A DNA stretch of 64,000 nt from positions 1 through 64,000 of the forward strand of contig CAJXBG010000008.1 of assembly GCA_913050215.1 (NCBI GenBank), written 5' to 3'. Shown here in pieces: positions 8,556 to 18,005 of this stretch. This stretch comes from an uncultured Gammaproteobacteria bacterium. GTDB lineage: Bacteria > Pseudomonadota > Gammaproteobacteria > Pseudomonadales > Azotimanducaceae. The translations under genes and the position numbers were made by a program. How positions within the stretch are numbered: the first letter of the stretch is position 1; the number at the start of each line of letters is the position of its first letter. Below the pieces are notes generated by a model. That model ran no database searches. It had not been told where the DNA came from and saw only the letters and a program-made list of their open reading frames with translations.

Positions 8556-9427
8556 GTGGTTTTAAAGAAGGTTACTTTGATAACGGCAAAATCAGGCTTC
8601 ATTACGCTGAAGCAGGTGAAGGTCCGCTGGTTATTTTTTACCATGGTTTTCCGCTGTTTTGGTTTTCATTTCATCATCAGATGACCGCGCTTCAGGAAAA
8701 GTATCGGGTCGTTGCTGTTGATGGTTTGGGTATTAATTTGTCTTCAAAACCTGAGGACCTTTCATTATATAAATTGGAAAATCTCGCTGCGCTGCTTGAC
8801 CAATTCGCAAGACATCTGGCCGGTGATGATAAATTTTATCTGGTAGGTCACGATTGGGGCGGTGCGCTGGCTTGGTCATATGCTCAAAATTACTCAAACC
8901 GGCTGTTAAAGGTCGTCGGTATTAATGCGCCACCGACCAACCAATTGTTGGGTCTGTTGGAAGTGAACAAGGACCAGCAGAAAAGATCCTCCTACATGTG
9001 GTCCATGCGAAGCGGAAAGGTCCATCAGCAAATGACTGAGAATGGTGCCAACCTGCTGTGGCAAAACGCCTTTGCAAATTTGCGAAAACTGTCACATTTT
9101 ACCGAGGAACACGATGAGACTTTTAGAGTGGGGCTAGCTCAACCGGGTGCTGTTGATGGCGGTATCAATTGGTACAGGGCTAATATCCCAGCGCTTGGCA
9201 ATATCACAGAGGAAGACTATTGGCCTTCTCGTCACGCCAGCACTTCTGTTCCCGGTTTATTAATTTGGGGAGAAACCGATCAGACCTTTGTCTCCTCGTT
9301 TATCGATGATCTACCCGATTTTGTGACAAACCTTGAAGTTTTCAGAATCGCTGAAGCAGGTCATTCTCCAATGCTGGAAACGCCAGCGCTGGTCAATGAC
9401 AAACTCTTGGCATTCTTTTCCCAGTAA
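8552..9427 (+). CDS. Alpha/beta hydrolase, epoxide hydrolase/dehalogenase-like
   Basis: 291 residues, canonical alpha/beta hydrolase fold. HGFP at residues 31-34 gives the oxyanion hole; the nucleophile elbow is GHDWGG with Asp101, the residue used by epoxide hydrolases and haloalkane dehalogenases rather than Ser. An acid in WGETDQTF and the catalytic His in EAGHSPMLE complete the triad. A cap domain spans roughly 125-215. Starts by ATGA overlap with the preceding SDR. Epoxide hydrolase is the most likely activity; dehalogenase cannot be excluded. Confidence 0.88.
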   Translation: MSGFKEGYFDNGKIRLHYAEAGEGPLVIFYHGFPLFWFSFHHQMTALQEKYRVVAVDGLGINLSSKPEDLSLYKLENLAALLDQFARHLAGDDKFYLVGHDWGGALAWSYAQNYSNRLLKVVGINAPPTNQLLGLLEVNKDQQKRSSYMWSMRSGKVHQQMTENGANLLWQNAFANLRKLSHFTEEHDETFRVGLAQPGAVDGGINWYRANIPALGNITEEDYWPSRHASTSVPGLLIWGETDQTFVSSFIDDLPDFVTNLEVFRIAEAGHSPMLETPALVNDKLLAFFSQ

Positions 9428-9447
9428 TAGATGTCCAGTAATAGATG
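9421..9447. repeat. 14-bp tandem duplication across a stop codon
   Basis: CCAGTAATAGATG occurs at 9421-9433 and again at 9435-9447 (period 14). It contains the stop codon of the hydrolase gene, so it looks like a small local duplication of the gene end. Confidence 0.6.
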
Positions 9448-9466
9448 CCCGGTGATCTGTGCCGGG
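9448..9466. terminator. Short GC hairpin between convergent genes
   Basis: CCCGG-TGATCTGTG-CCGGG forms a 5-bp stem between the convergent hydrolase and VOC genes. There is no long T-run, so a terminator role is tentative. Confidence 0.3.
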
Positions 9467-9469
9467 TAA

Positions 9470-10429
9470 TTATTTGCCGGCTGTTGGGTTCGACGGAGAA
9501 GGAAGCCATCGTATGTGCTCTAGGTTCGCAACGCCGGCTTCGGCACTGGGGTTGGGTTTGAGCAAACTGATAAGGTTGCCATCAGGGTCTCTGAAGTAAA
9601 CCTCGGTTATGCCGTTTATTTCTTCTGGTTCATTTAAACATTCAACGCCCATACGCTTTAAGCGCGAAAGTTCTGCCTCGAGATCATCGACCTCCAGCGC
9701 GATTTTGTTATAGCCTATTTTACTAAAGGGTAACGGCTCGCCAGGATGCGGTGTTTTTGGATTAACATATTCCCAAATTTCGAGCACCATATTGCCCGTA
9801 TTAAACCAAGCAACGCGAATTCGGACGTTCTCTATTCCCGTGACTTCATCAAATCGCTCGCCCATGACTTTGTTGACAAGTCCGTACGTTTCGACGCCTA
9901 AAAGGTTGCGATAAAACGCCACCGATTGATCAAGGTCTGGCGTCACAAGGGCGATATGTGCGATCCATATCGAGCCCTCGAACCGGGGTTGATCAAGCTG
10001 CTCAATTTCAAACATGATGTTATCTGCATCTCTGGCATAACCGTAACGTACGCCCTGACCATTCAAGTCAATCGGTTGATCCCCCTTGCTTACCGGTTTT
10101 GCACCGTTGTTAATAAACTTGTTGAATAGCGCATCTTCGGCAGGTGACTGCAGACAAAGATGTGTAACGCCGGGACCGGCAACCGGGACTTCAGAAAGAT
10201 CTGTGGGTCCGGCAAATTGCATGAGCTGAAGATATCCGTTCGGACCCTTAAGCACAGCGGATTTTTCGCAGGGTTCCGGTAGATATCCGGCGATATTATC
10301 GTGGTCAATTCTCTTTAGGGCCGTGACCGATTGATAGAATTCTACTGATTTTTCGACGTCGCTTACCGCGATACCCACATGATGCATGCCTTTGATCGTG
10401 GATGCGACTAGGGTGGTTGAATTGTCCAT
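9470..10429 (-). CDS. Two-domain VOC-superfamily dioxygenase-like protein
   Basis: 319 residues from ATG 10429 behind an AGGTA site; an upstream start at 10483 is less likely. Two glyoxalase/VOC modules are visible: one begins GMHHVGIAVSDVEKSVEFY near residue 15, the second IWIAHIALVTPDLDQSVAFY near 155. Late acidic ligand segments MFEIEQ and VYFRDPDGNLISLL match metal-binding strands. This layout fits extradiol ring-cleavage dioxygenases or double-domain glyoxalases. It may work with the neighbouring Rieske/SDR/hydrolase genes in degrading an aromatic compound, but that is inference from position. Confidence 0.8.
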   Translation of the reverse strand: MDNSTTLVASTIKGMHHVGIAVSDVEKSVEFYQSVTALKRIDHDNIAGYLPEPCEKSAVLKGPNGYLQLMQFAGPTDLSEVPVAGPGVTHLCLQSPAEDALFNKFINNGAKPVSKGDQPIDLNGQGVRYGYARDADNIMFEIEQLDQPRFEGSIWIAHIALVTPDLDQSVAFYRNLLGVETYGLVNKVMGERFDEVTGIENVRIRVAWFNTGNMVLEIWEYVNPKTPHPGEPLPFSKIGYNKIALEVDDLEAELSRLKRMGVECLNEPEEINGITEVYFRDPDGNLISLLKPNPSAEAGVANLEHIRWLPSPSNPTAGK

Positions 10430-10541
10430 ATAATGAGTACCTATTATAAATTTCAATGTCTGCTTCGACGTTCCGAGAATCAAAGCGTCGCTCAGTGCGT
10501 GGAAATTATATTCCTCGCAAGCGCCTGTTATCTTTTCTAGC

Positions 10542-11333
10542 CTAAGAGCGTAGTCGCCCTTTTTTGACGGGTTTGCCTGTGCTTGGCTGGGCGTTAACGA
10601 GCGGTTTCAACATGCCCTCTAGCCCGTTTAGCTTGATTTCATACATCAAGCCCATTTGCTGTCCAAGTTTTCCATTCGGAAAACCTTCCTTGTGAAACCA
10701 GACCAGATAGGGTTCGGGTAAGTTGATCAACTTTTCACCCGCATATTTTCCAAATGGCATGGTCTGATTGACCGCGTCAATCAGCGCCTGCTGATGCTCG
10801 TCGGCACCAGTTTGCGGTTGCGCATCCTGACTAAAAAGGAGTAATGGTTTACTGTCTTCCGGTGCGCGGATCATACGATCAAAATTCAAGCCGATTTTTT
10901 TCAACAAACCAATCGAAGCCTGATTGTTCTCATCGGTTATCGCGACGACGGTGTTAAAGCCTAAATTTTTGTTTGCATACTCAAGGGTAGCAGAGGCTGC
11001 TTCGAAACCCAGGCCGACGCCGGCGTGTTCCGGTGACATCGCAAACCCTATATCCACATCGTCAAGATAATTACGTTTGACTAATCCACACATGCCGATG
11101 GCTTTGTTAGTGTGTTTGGATTCAATGCACCAGAGCCCAAACCCATGTGTTTCGTAGGCGTCGATTAATGTATCAATATAGCTTGCAGCATCATGCAGGG
11201 TCTGGATTTTTCTGTCGCCGATAAATTGTATCCAGCCTGATGAATTGACGAGTGCAAAGATAAAAGACTGATCCGCCTGAGTGAAGCAGCGGAGTCTGAG
11301 TCTTTGGGTTTCGAGGATAATGTCAGGATTCAT
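10542..11333 (-). CDS. GNAT acetyltransferase fused to DUF3820 domain
   Basis: 263 residues. Residues 1 to about 170 are a RimJ/RimL-type GNAT domain: [17 protein letters not shown] start, IGMCGLVKR strand, and a loop with [16 protein letters not shown] that binds acetyl-CoA. The C-terminal ~75 residues match DUF3820: [21 protein letters not shown] and the [19 protein letters not shown] stretch. DUF3820 is usually a stand-alone small protein of gammaproteobacteria. ATG 11333 lies 11 bp inside the end of xseA; a longer frame is less likely. Acetylation target unknown. Confidence 0.8.
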   Translation of the reverse strand: MNPDIILETQRLRLRCFTQADQSFIFALVNSSGWIQFIGDRKIQTLHDAASYIDTLIDAYETHGFGLWCIESKHTNKAIGMCGLVKRNYLDDVDIGFAMSPEHAGVGLGFEAASATLEYANKNLGFNTVVAITDENNQASIGLLKKIGLNFDRMIRAPEDSKPLLLFSQDAQPQTGADEHQQALIDAVNQTMPFGKYAGEKLINLPEPYLVWFHKEGFPNGKLGQQMGLMYEIKLNGLEGMLKPLVNAQPSTGKPVKKGRLRS

Positions 11334-12780
11334 CGACGGAAAGCACGCGGGCTTTGAGTGATCCTGATCTGAGCCGAGCGTGGATCTCGTCACCTTCTTT
11401 CAGACTCGAAGCGTCTCGCAACACATGGGAAGCATGTGCATCAGTGCCGGGTGCTTCCGAGGATTGACTCACGATCGCGTATCCCCGCTCGAGCGTCGCC
11501 AGTGGACTGAGTGCATTCAGTTTTCCTGTGGCGGTTGTGAACCTGCTTTTTAGACGCTCAACTTGTGTGGATGAGCCTTGACTGAGTTTTGTACTCAGCC
11601 TTTCGAGCTGACTAGTGAGCGCCTGAATTTTTCGGTCTGGACGCTCTAGCTTGCCCGTGGTGATCGCCAGTTGACCATTCGCGCGTTCCAGTGTGCGCTG
11701 CATGGCCTGATTGAGTCGCGCGCGAGTAGCATCGAATTGGAATTGGCCGACGTAGCGTTCAAAGGCCCGCCGTTGTCTGAGTTCGAGCTCATCAAGCTTT
11801 TGGCTGAGATCCTGCAACCTTTGCCCCGGATGCCTGAGTCTGCGTCGCAGGTGATCGAGGTTTTTTTGTTCTGTGTCAATCTGGTTCTGAAAAATGGTTG
11901 CCAGCAGATGCTCATATCTTACAAAGGTTTGTAACCATTCCTGTTGGTCTGGGCTGATCATCTCTGCGGCAGCAGATGGTGTGGGTGCACGCAGGTCTGC
12001 GACAAAGTCGGCGATCGAAATGTCTGTTTCATGGCCAACGGCACTGACGGTAGGGATACCGCTGTCAAAAATGGCGCGAGCCACAGGCTCTGTGTTAAAC
12101 GACCAGAGATCTTCGAGCGAACCGCCGCCGCGGGTGACCAATAGGATGTCCATTGGAGTATTGTTGTACTCGGCCGCAAGTGCCGGATGATAATAGTTGT
12201 TCGCTAATCCGATGGCATTGACTATTTGCTGGGGTGAATCCTCACCCTGAACGGCGACTGGCAAAATTGATACTTCTATGCCTGGAAAGCGCCGCTCCAG
12301 TACATTTAATACGTCGCGTATCGCTGCACCCGTTGGCGAGGTAATTACGCCAATGTGCTTTGGCATGGCAGGTATCGTTTGCTTGTGTTGCTCGGCAAAC
12401 AAGCCTTCTGCTTCTAGCTGCATTTTTAATTTGTCGAACGCGCGGCGCAGTGCGCCATCTCCGGCTTCCTCCATAAACTCAGCAATGAGCTGAAATTCAC
12501 CTCGGCCCTCGTACAGACTGATCTTTCCTCGCACAACAATTTGGTTGCCATTCGCCGGGTTGAACCGGATCGCCTGATTCCGATTGCGAAACATGGCACA
12601 TCGAATTTGGGCTTTTTCATCCTTAAGCGTGAAATACCAGTGGCCAGAAGAAGGTTTTGCCAGATTGGATATCTCACCTTCGACAAAAATCATGGGGAAT
12701 TCGCCCTCAAGTAACCTGCGGGCAGATCGATTGAGGTCAGTGACGGAGAGTATGTCTCTATTTTCGGGGGAACGGGCCAT
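11323..12780 (-). CDS. xseA: Exodeoxyribonuclease VII large subunit
   Basis: 485 residues, full length for XseA. N-terminal OB-fold domain (residues 1-100; [23 protein letters not shown]), then the nuclease domain with [33 protein letters not shown] and [29 protein letters not shown], followed by a long coiled-coil region (about 280-420) rich in Gln, Arg and Leu. With XseB it degrades single-stranded DNA in both directions in the cytoplasm. No xseB is nearby. It is divergent from the udk-like gene, and the GNAT-DUF3820 gene starts inside its end. Confidence 0.97.
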   Translation of the reverse strand: MARSPENRDILSVTDLNRSARRLLEGEFPMIFVEGEISNLAKPSSGHWYFTLKDEKAQIRCAMFRNRNQAIRFNPANGNQIVVRGKISLYEGRGEFQLIAEFMEEAGDGALRRAFDKLKMQLEAEGLFAEQHKQTIPAMPKHIGVITSPTGAAIRDVLNVLERRFPGIEVSILPVAVQGEDSPQQIVNAIGLANNYYHPALAAEYNNTPMDILLVTRGGGSLEDLWSFNTEPVARAIFDSGIPTVSAVGHETDISIADFVADLRAPTPSAAAEMISPDQQEWLQTFVRYEHLLATIFQNQIDTEQKNLDHLRRRLRHPGQRLQDLSQKLDELELRQRRAFERYVGQFQFDATRARLNQAMQRTLERANGQLAITTGKLERPDRKIQALTSQLERLSTKLSQGSSTQVERLKSRFTTATGKLNALSPLATLERGYAIVSQSSEAPGTDAHASHVLRDASSLKEGDEIHARLRSGSLKARVLSVDES

Positions 12781-12842
12781 AGACAGATACTAACGTAAAA
12801 AGTGCGCTGCCGTCTTGGCATACTCCTGCGTACCAGAGGATA

Positions 12843-13502
12843 ATGTGTGATTCAAAAAGGGCGATGACGTTAAGGAGTATCAATTTGGCAGGTGCGGTGG
12901 TGATAGCGGTTGCTGGTGGCAGCTGTTCAGGGAAAACAACGTTGGTCGAAAAGGTGAGAACCACAATTGGTGATGAGCACTGCACGGTTGTGTACCAGGA
13001 TGATTACTATCGTCCTAATTTAGGCGATCCGGTCCTTGTGAATTTTGATCATCCGGATGCGCTGGATTTTATGTTAATGGGCGAGCATATAGGCGCTCTG
13101 AAACAGGGTCATAGTATTGAAACCCCTATCTATGATTTTTCGACCCATACAAGAATAGCTGAAACCAAAACCCTGACGCCCAAGGCGCTTGTTATCATCG
13201 AGGGTATCCTTGTGCTGCATGCTCCAGCCATAAGAGCCTGGACAGACTATGGTGTTTTCGTTGGGTGTGAAGAGGGCGTCAGGTACGCGCGCAGAAGCCA
13301 GCGCGATATTGTCGAAAGAGGTAGAACACCTGATGACATTAAACGTCAGTTTTTTACGCAGGTGGTGCCGATGCACAGTGAGTTTGTCGAACCCTCTAGT
13401 GAACATGCGGATATGATCATCACAGACGCTGAACACGGTCTGCGCGATGCGGATGTAGACAGTTTTGTTGAGCTGTGTGTTCGCCTTAAGGCTGGCGTCT
13501 AA
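12843..13502 (+). CDS. udk: Uridine kinase-family nucleoside kinase
   Basis: 219 residues. Walker A GGSCSGKTT at residues 25-33; then YQDDYYRP, NFDHPDALD and ETPIYDFSTHTR, which are the uridine-binding segments of Udk; IIEGILVLH forms the Walker B strand. A run of Arg in RYARRSQRDIVERGR is the lid. It phosphorylates uridine/cytidine to the monophosphates in the cytoplasm for salvage. ATG 12843 follows GAGGATA; a second ATG at 12864 is possible. Stop overlaps the convergent P450 gene by 17 bp. Confidence 0.88.
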   Translation: MCDSKRAMTLRSINLAGAVVIAVAGGSCSGKTTLVEKVRTTIGDEHCTVVYQDDYYRPNLGDPVLVNFDHPDALDFMLMGEHIGALKQGHSIETPIYDFSTHTRIAETKTLTPKALVIIEGILVLHAPAIRAWTDYGVFVGCEEGVRYARRSQRDIVERGRTPDDIKRQFFTQVVPMHSEFVEPSSEHADMIITDAEHGLRDADVDSFVELCVRLKAGV

Positions 13503-14808
13503 CGAGCCGGGTATTCATGACGGTAGATCGCGGCGCCGGTTCAAAGTCTGGTTCGAGGGATTTTGATACCGGTGGTTCGGTAATCTCAACATCATATTCA
13601 GTATAAATTAAAGCCAAAGTGAGCGGCATATAGACCCGGGTAACACCCATGCCCAGACACATATGTTTACCACCGCCGAAAGCATTGGGCTTGCTCAGGT
13701 CTTCGCTTAGCCATCGTTCCGGTTTGAACTTTAGCGGGTCCGGATAGCGTGCTGCTTCAAAATGTGACATAACATGCAGATGGCTGACCAGCGTGTTGGC
13801 TGGAATGTTTTTACCCAAAATTTCAATATCCACTGCCGTGCGTTTGGGGACGATTTCTGTCGGCGCAAAACATCTTTCTGCTTCGGTGATCAGGGCTCGC
13901 ATGATCGGAAAGTCTTTCATGCCCGTGAGTTTTTGCGGCGTGAACCCTTTGAGTTCATCTTGGAGCCGGGGTATCCATTCTGTACCCTGAATCGCCCACA
14001 TCAGAGGACAAAGTAGATTCGCGACATTGCCGACGCCGGCGACCGAGAGAAAGTAAACCGCCTGCGCCAGCTCATGATCCATTAATGGTGCGGACCCGTC
14101 GGGGAGTTTTCGGCCCAACAGGATGGCTAGCGAATCATTCTTGGGTTCTCCGGACTTGCGCGCCAGAACGACACGATTGAAGTAGTCAAAAGCCTCTTTT
14201 CTCAACTGCTGATATTTGTCTCGTTGAAACCACTTAGCTTGATCTGCCAGTGACAATTGTAAGCCGTTGATGAACTCTTCCTCAAAACGATTTAACACCG
14301 CGAGTTGTGCTTCGCTGATGTCCACTTTGATCTGGGTTTTTGTAAATGACTGCGCATAGAGTCGACACAGTGTTTCATGGATATTGGTAGACTGACCCGC
14401 AAGGTCTGCGAAACCTGAGGTGATCGTGTCTGCGGCAATTTTAATGTCCCGCTGCAATGCTGCTGCGCCAAAACCAGGAAGCACAAGCTTGCGAAGTCGT
14501 CGGTGGGGTTCACCATCGAGCGCAGAAATGTGGTCGTTACCCATCTGATTGCGAAAAAAGGTGCCGGCGTCTGTCGGCCGGTATGCCCATCCGGATGGCG
14601 TTTTCCATGCCTGAGCGTTAGCCTGAGCAGTTGCAATGACGACACTGTCATTACCATCTAGGTTTGCCTGAAAAACGGGTCCTAAGCGATCTACCTGCTT
14701 CAACCATGAATTCACGGAGTAACCCAATATCTTGAAGTCAGTTGGCTCAGGGTTGTTGTTCTGCTCAAGTAAATTCAGGTCAAGCTTTGGAATGTGTGCA
14801 AGGTTCAC
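13486..14808 (-). CDS. Cytochrome P450 with altered I-helix
   Basis: 440 residues. Haem loop FGGGKHMCLG with thiolate Cys384, ExxR in EAERCF on the K-helix, and PERW downstream of FKPERW. The C-helix contains EPHRRLRKLVLPGF, as in many bacterial soluble P450s. The I-helix reads AGVGNVAN (257-264), where the usual acid-Thr pair is replaced by Gly260-Asn261. GTG start with weak ribosome site, 7 bp downstream of the MFS gene stop, so probably co-transcribed with it. Substrate unknown; redox partner genes are not adjacent. Confidence 0.9.
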   Translation of the reverse strand: MNLAHIPKLDLNLLEQNNNPEPTDFKILGYSVNSWLKQVDRLGPVFQANLDGNDSVVIATAQANAQAWKTPSGWAYRPTDAGTFFRNQMGNDHISALDGEPHRRLRKLVLPGFGAAALQRDIKIAADTITSGFADLAGQSTNIHETLCRLYAQSFTKTQIKVDISEAQLAVLNRFEEEFINGLQLSLADQAKWFQRDKYQQLRKEAFDYFNRVVLARKSGEPKNDSLAILLGRKLPDGSAPLMDHELAQAVYFLSVAGVGNVANLLCPLMWAIQGTEWIPRLQDELKGFTPQKLTGMKDFPIMRALITEAERCFAPTEIVPKRTAVDIEILGKNIPANTLVSHLHVMSHFEAARYPDPLKFKPERWLSEDLSKPNAFGGGKHMCLGMGVTRVYMPLTLALIYTEYDVEITEPPVSKSLEPDFEPAPRSTVMNTRLVRRQP

Positions 14809-14815
14809 GATGGTT

Positions 14816-15970
14816 CTAGCTTGCCTCGGGGTTTGTGCCAGCGGTTGTTTGTGCTACTGGTTTGCTCAGGAACTCGCTAATGCCCAGGGTGAAAACAACC
14901 AGCACGAGAATGCCTAAGCAAAACAGTAAGGCATCTGCTATATCTCCTGTCAGGTCAACTGCCATGCTGCTGGATACCGGGGCAAGTGAGGAACCCAGCG
15001 CAGACATCACAAGCATGTAGGCGATATTGCGGTGAGTGGGTATTGCAACGAAGCTAAGTGCGTATGCCATATAAGCGTTGAAGGTTGCAGAAATGGATAT
15101 GCCATAGGCAAAGGCAAGCAACAACATCAGCTCAATATCATCGGTTGACGTCAGCAGCCAGACAGAAACCGTAGAAACCAATACAAATATGTAGAGCAAG
15201 TATTTCACATTCATGCGTGATGCAAGCCAAGTGCCTGCTAACGAACCGATGAGTGCCGCGGTGAAGACGTTCGACATAAACTCGCCAGAAACTGCACCGC
15301 CCACCTCAAATTTTTGTTCAACAAATTGTGGTGCCCAGATAAACATGGCGATTTTTGCGAGCATGAATAGCATCAAACTGATGCCGACCATGATGATGCC
15401 GAGGTTCCACTGCGTCTTGATGAGTTCGGCCTCAGGGGTGTTAACCTGTGACGAGCCAGACTCGGTAGAAATAATTTCTCGGTCAAAATTTGCAGTGAAT
15501 ATCATGCCAAGTGTGCAGATGATGATACCTGCGACGACGAGATAGGTGCTGCTAAACTGAAACATACCCGCGGCAAACCAGGTCGCTGTCATTGAGAAAA
15601 TGACGCCGCCGCCATTAAATAGCGCGTCCTGTGCGACAAGTACCGTTTGCCGGGCTTTGCCTTCCCAGATTTGCGTTATCAGGGTGCTGGAGCCGCAGGC
15701 AACCAGGCTTATTGCGACACCAAACACGGCAAACCAGACAGCAAGCATGGTGAAGTCCTGAGTAAAGTGGATCAGCAGAATAGCGGCGATACAGGTGATA
15801 TAGGCTGTGATAAGCACTTGTTTGATGGAGAACTTGTCGAAAACGACAAAGGACAGGATATACCCAACAAACACTGCCCCGGTGAACCAGGTGAACTGCG
15901 AGGCCATCGCTGTGATTTCCACATCGAAGTGCGTCGCGGCGCTGGGAATAATTAACCCCATTGTGGTCAC
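14816..15970 (-). CDS. MFS transporter (TsgA-like); true N-terminus lies upstream
   Basis: At least 384 residues with about eleven hydrophobic helices, related to the MFS protein at 36886-38043. The first canonical start (GTG 15970) would begin inside helix 1. The same frame stays open to a stop at 16076-16078 and encodes ITLNRTQLLAICLLATFIIS just before it, a good TM1, but contains no ATG, GTG or TTG. A GGGGAA at about 16043-16048 precedes an ATC codon (16034-16036) and a CTG (16028-16030), so a non-canonical start is possible. Substrate unknown; lies between a P450 and an SDR. Confidence 0.75.
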   Translation of the reverse strand: MTTMGLIIPSAATHFDVEITAMASQFTWFTGAVFVGYILSFVVFDKFSIKQVLITAYITCIAAILLIHFTQDFTMLAVWFAVFGVAISLVACGSSTLITQIWEGKARQTVLVAQDALFNGGGVIFSMTATWFAAGMFQFSSTYLVVAGIIICTLGMIFTANFDREIISTESGSSQVNTPEAELIKTQWNLGIIMVGISLMLFMLAKIAMFIWAPQFVEQKFEVGGAVSGEFMSNVFTAALIGSLAGTWLASRMNVKYLLYIFVLVSTVSVWLLTSTDDIELMLLLAFAYGISISATFNAYMAYALSFVAIPTHRNIAYMLVMSALGSSLAPVSSSMAVDLTGDIADALLFCLGILVLVVFTLGISEFLSKPVAQTTAGTNPEAS

Positions 15971-16155
15971 CAGACCAGAGATAATGAACGTTGCAAGCAG
16001 GCAAATGGCGAGTAGCTGGGTTCTGTTCAGAGTGATGGTGATTTCCCCGTCTTTAAGCGTTATGAGTGAAACAGTTTACCTATTTATGGGTAATAATGCG
16101 GGAGAATAAAGCCGCACAGTTAGCCCTGTCGTCGACCTAAGCGGCGAACCTTCGG

Positions 16156-16947
16156 TTACCAGTGGCTCGTCGCGCTCATGCCGCCATCAACGACCAGATT
16201 CTCGCCAGTAATCCAGGCCGCAGCAGGTGACAAGAGGTATTGAACTGCGTAGGCGATATCGAGCGGTTTGCCCATGCTGGCGCTTGGTGCTTTTGCCTCC
16301 CAACGTTCGACCCCTTCGGGCCATTGGTCGCGTATGCCCTCGCGCTCGACCAGTCCCGGTGAAACTGAGTTTGCCCTGACACCGGAAGCGCCGAGTTCCA
16401 GAGCGGTTGCTTTGGTGAACATCAGCATCGCGGCTTTGCTGGTCGCATAATGGCTGTGACCCTGTGCCGGGTCTAGACCCTCAATTGAAGCGATATTAAC
16501 GATCGCCCGCATTGCACTTTGACCGTCGATAATTTTTGGCTGCGCTGCAAATAATTGTGTTGTCAAAAAGGCGCTATCCATATTCGTCTGATTCATTTGT
16601 TGCCATTGTTCCAAGCTCATATCTTGCAGGTCGCAGACATCCATACTAGCCGCGTTGTTCACAAGCCCGTTTAGGTGGTACCCGCTTGCGGCCAACTTTT
16701 CGAAGAGACCGCGGGTTTCGTTCTCCTGTGACAGGTCTGCCTGCATGGTCAGGGCCAGATGACCCTCATCCAGAATGTCGGCGACGACTTGCTCGGCGTT
16801 TTCTGCTGAGTGACGATAATGCACGATGACGGTCGCCCCTGCGCGTGCAAGCTGACGAGCGATATCTGCACCGATACCACCACCGCCGCCGGTGACAAGA
16901 ATGGTTTGATCGATGAGTGTAAATGGATCGGACATGCTGTTGGACAT
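16156..16947 (-). CDS. SDR-family oxidoreductase
   Basis: 263 residues. TGGGGGIG at 19-26 binds NAD(P), NNAAS is present in place of NNAG, and the active site is YATSK preceded by IASIEG. C-terminal ITGENLVVDGGMSATSHW is typical of 3-oxoacyl-ACP-reductase/gluconate-dehydrogenase-like SDRs. Two ATGs (16947, 16935) are possible; an AGGTC lies upstream of the first. It sits between the MFS gene and another SDR on the same strand. Substrate not assigned. Confidence 0.88.
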   Translation of the reverse strand: MSNSMSDPFTLIDQTILVTGGGGGIGADIARQLARAGATVIVHYRHSAENAEQVVADILDEGHLALTMQADLSQENETRGLFEKLAASGYHLNGLVNNAASMDVCDLQDMSLEQWQQMNQTNMDSAFLTTQLFAAQPKIIDGQSAMRAIVNIASIEGLDPAQGHSHYATSKAAMLMFTKATALELGASGVRANSVSPGLVEREGIRDQWPEGVERWEAKAPSASMGKPLDIAYAVQYLLSPAAAWITGENLVVDGGMSATSHW

Positions 16948-17141
16948 AGGCTTTGACCTGAGTGAATGTTAAAGGATAGCGAAATATTCAGGTTTTGCTG
17001 GTTTAAATGAAAGCAGCACTGATCATCAGTACGTCAGCATCTGCCGGGATTAATAAAATTACGCTCATGACGGGTGGTGCAATTTTATGATGATCGACTG
17101 TCATCGGTCATGTTTTTCTTCGTCATCTGAAGTCTGCATGA

Positions 17142-18005
17142 TTAGAGTCTTTTAACTTCAGGCGGTTCGCCTGTTGATCCTTTGGTAATACCGGACACTC
17201 TGGCGTTTCTTCCGGAGGTTTTGGGCATTTTGCGTGAAAGTTCAGGACCGGCTGCTGTCAGGCCGCCGTCGACAACGATCTCCTCTCCCGTGACAAATTC
17301 TGAATCATCGCTGGCAAGAAACAATGCTGCACCGGCGATGTGTTCGCCTCTGCCGTAGTCTGGCCAGGGTTGAGACGTTGCGAATTTTGCTTGAGTCGCC
17401 TCAGGATTGCCTCCGTCTGCAAGTGGGGTCGCGATGAACCCAGGACATATTGCATTCACTTTGATTTTGTCAGGCGCGAGTTCAACGGCGGAGGACCTTG
17501 TTAACGATATCACTGCTGCTTTTGCTGCAGAGTAAACAAGGGGGCCCGCGTCGCCACTTAATCCAGCGATTGACGCAGTGTTGATGATAGATCCCCCTTT
17601 GCCTGCGGCGCGCATCGCGATAGCGGCATGTTTGATGCCGAGAAATACACCTTTAGCCAACACGTCGAAAGTGTAATCCCAAGACGCTACCGTGGTCTCT
17701 GTCAGGGGTCCGATCGCACCACCGACGCCGGCGTTGTTGAACATAATGTCCAGCTGGCCGAACCGGCTCAATGTGTGGTCTACCAGATTGGCAATATCAT
17801 CTTCGCTTGCGACGTCTGTTCTGAAAAATGAGACCTGGTCGGCATACCCCTTTGCCGTTGCTGCGGCTATCGCTGCTGCACCTGTTGTCTCGTTAAAGTC
17901 GGCGACAACCACGCAGGCCCCCTCGTCTAGATATCGAAACACACTGGCCAGACCCATGCCGCTTGCACCGCCTGTAATAATTGCAACCCGATTAGCTAAT
18001 CTCAT
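17142..18005 (-). CDS. SDR-family oxidoreductase
   Basis: 287 residues. TGGASGMG at 11-18, NNAG, IINTASIAGLSG catalytic Ser strand, YSAAK active site, and FVTGEEIVVDGGLTAAGPEL near the end. A charged tail of about 30 residues (KMPKTSGRNARVSG...) follows the usual SDR terminus. Likely dehydrogenase of a hydroxylated hydrophobic substrate, given the P450 upstream, but this is inference. ATG 18005 faces a divergent region that holds a 13-bp tandem repeat. Confidence 0.88.
   Translation of the reverse strand: MRLANRVAIITGGASGMGLASVFRYLDEGACVVVADFNETTGAAAIAAATAKGYADQVSFFRTDVASEDDIANLVDHTLSRFGQLDIMFNNAGVGGAIGPLTETTVASWDYTFDVLAKGVFLGIKHAAIAMRAAGKGGSIINTASIAGLSGDAGPLVYSAAKAAVISLTRSSAVELAPDKIKVNAICPGFIATPLADGGNPEATQAKFATSQPWPDYGRGEHIAGAALFLASDDSEFVTGEEIVVDGGLTAAGPELSRKMPKTSGRNARVSGITKGSTGEPPEVKRL

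Noticed and set aside
9421-9447. Tandem duplication near the hydrolase stop as a mobile-element target site
   Set aside because: No element or inverted ends lie between or beside the copies; a small local duplication is enough.
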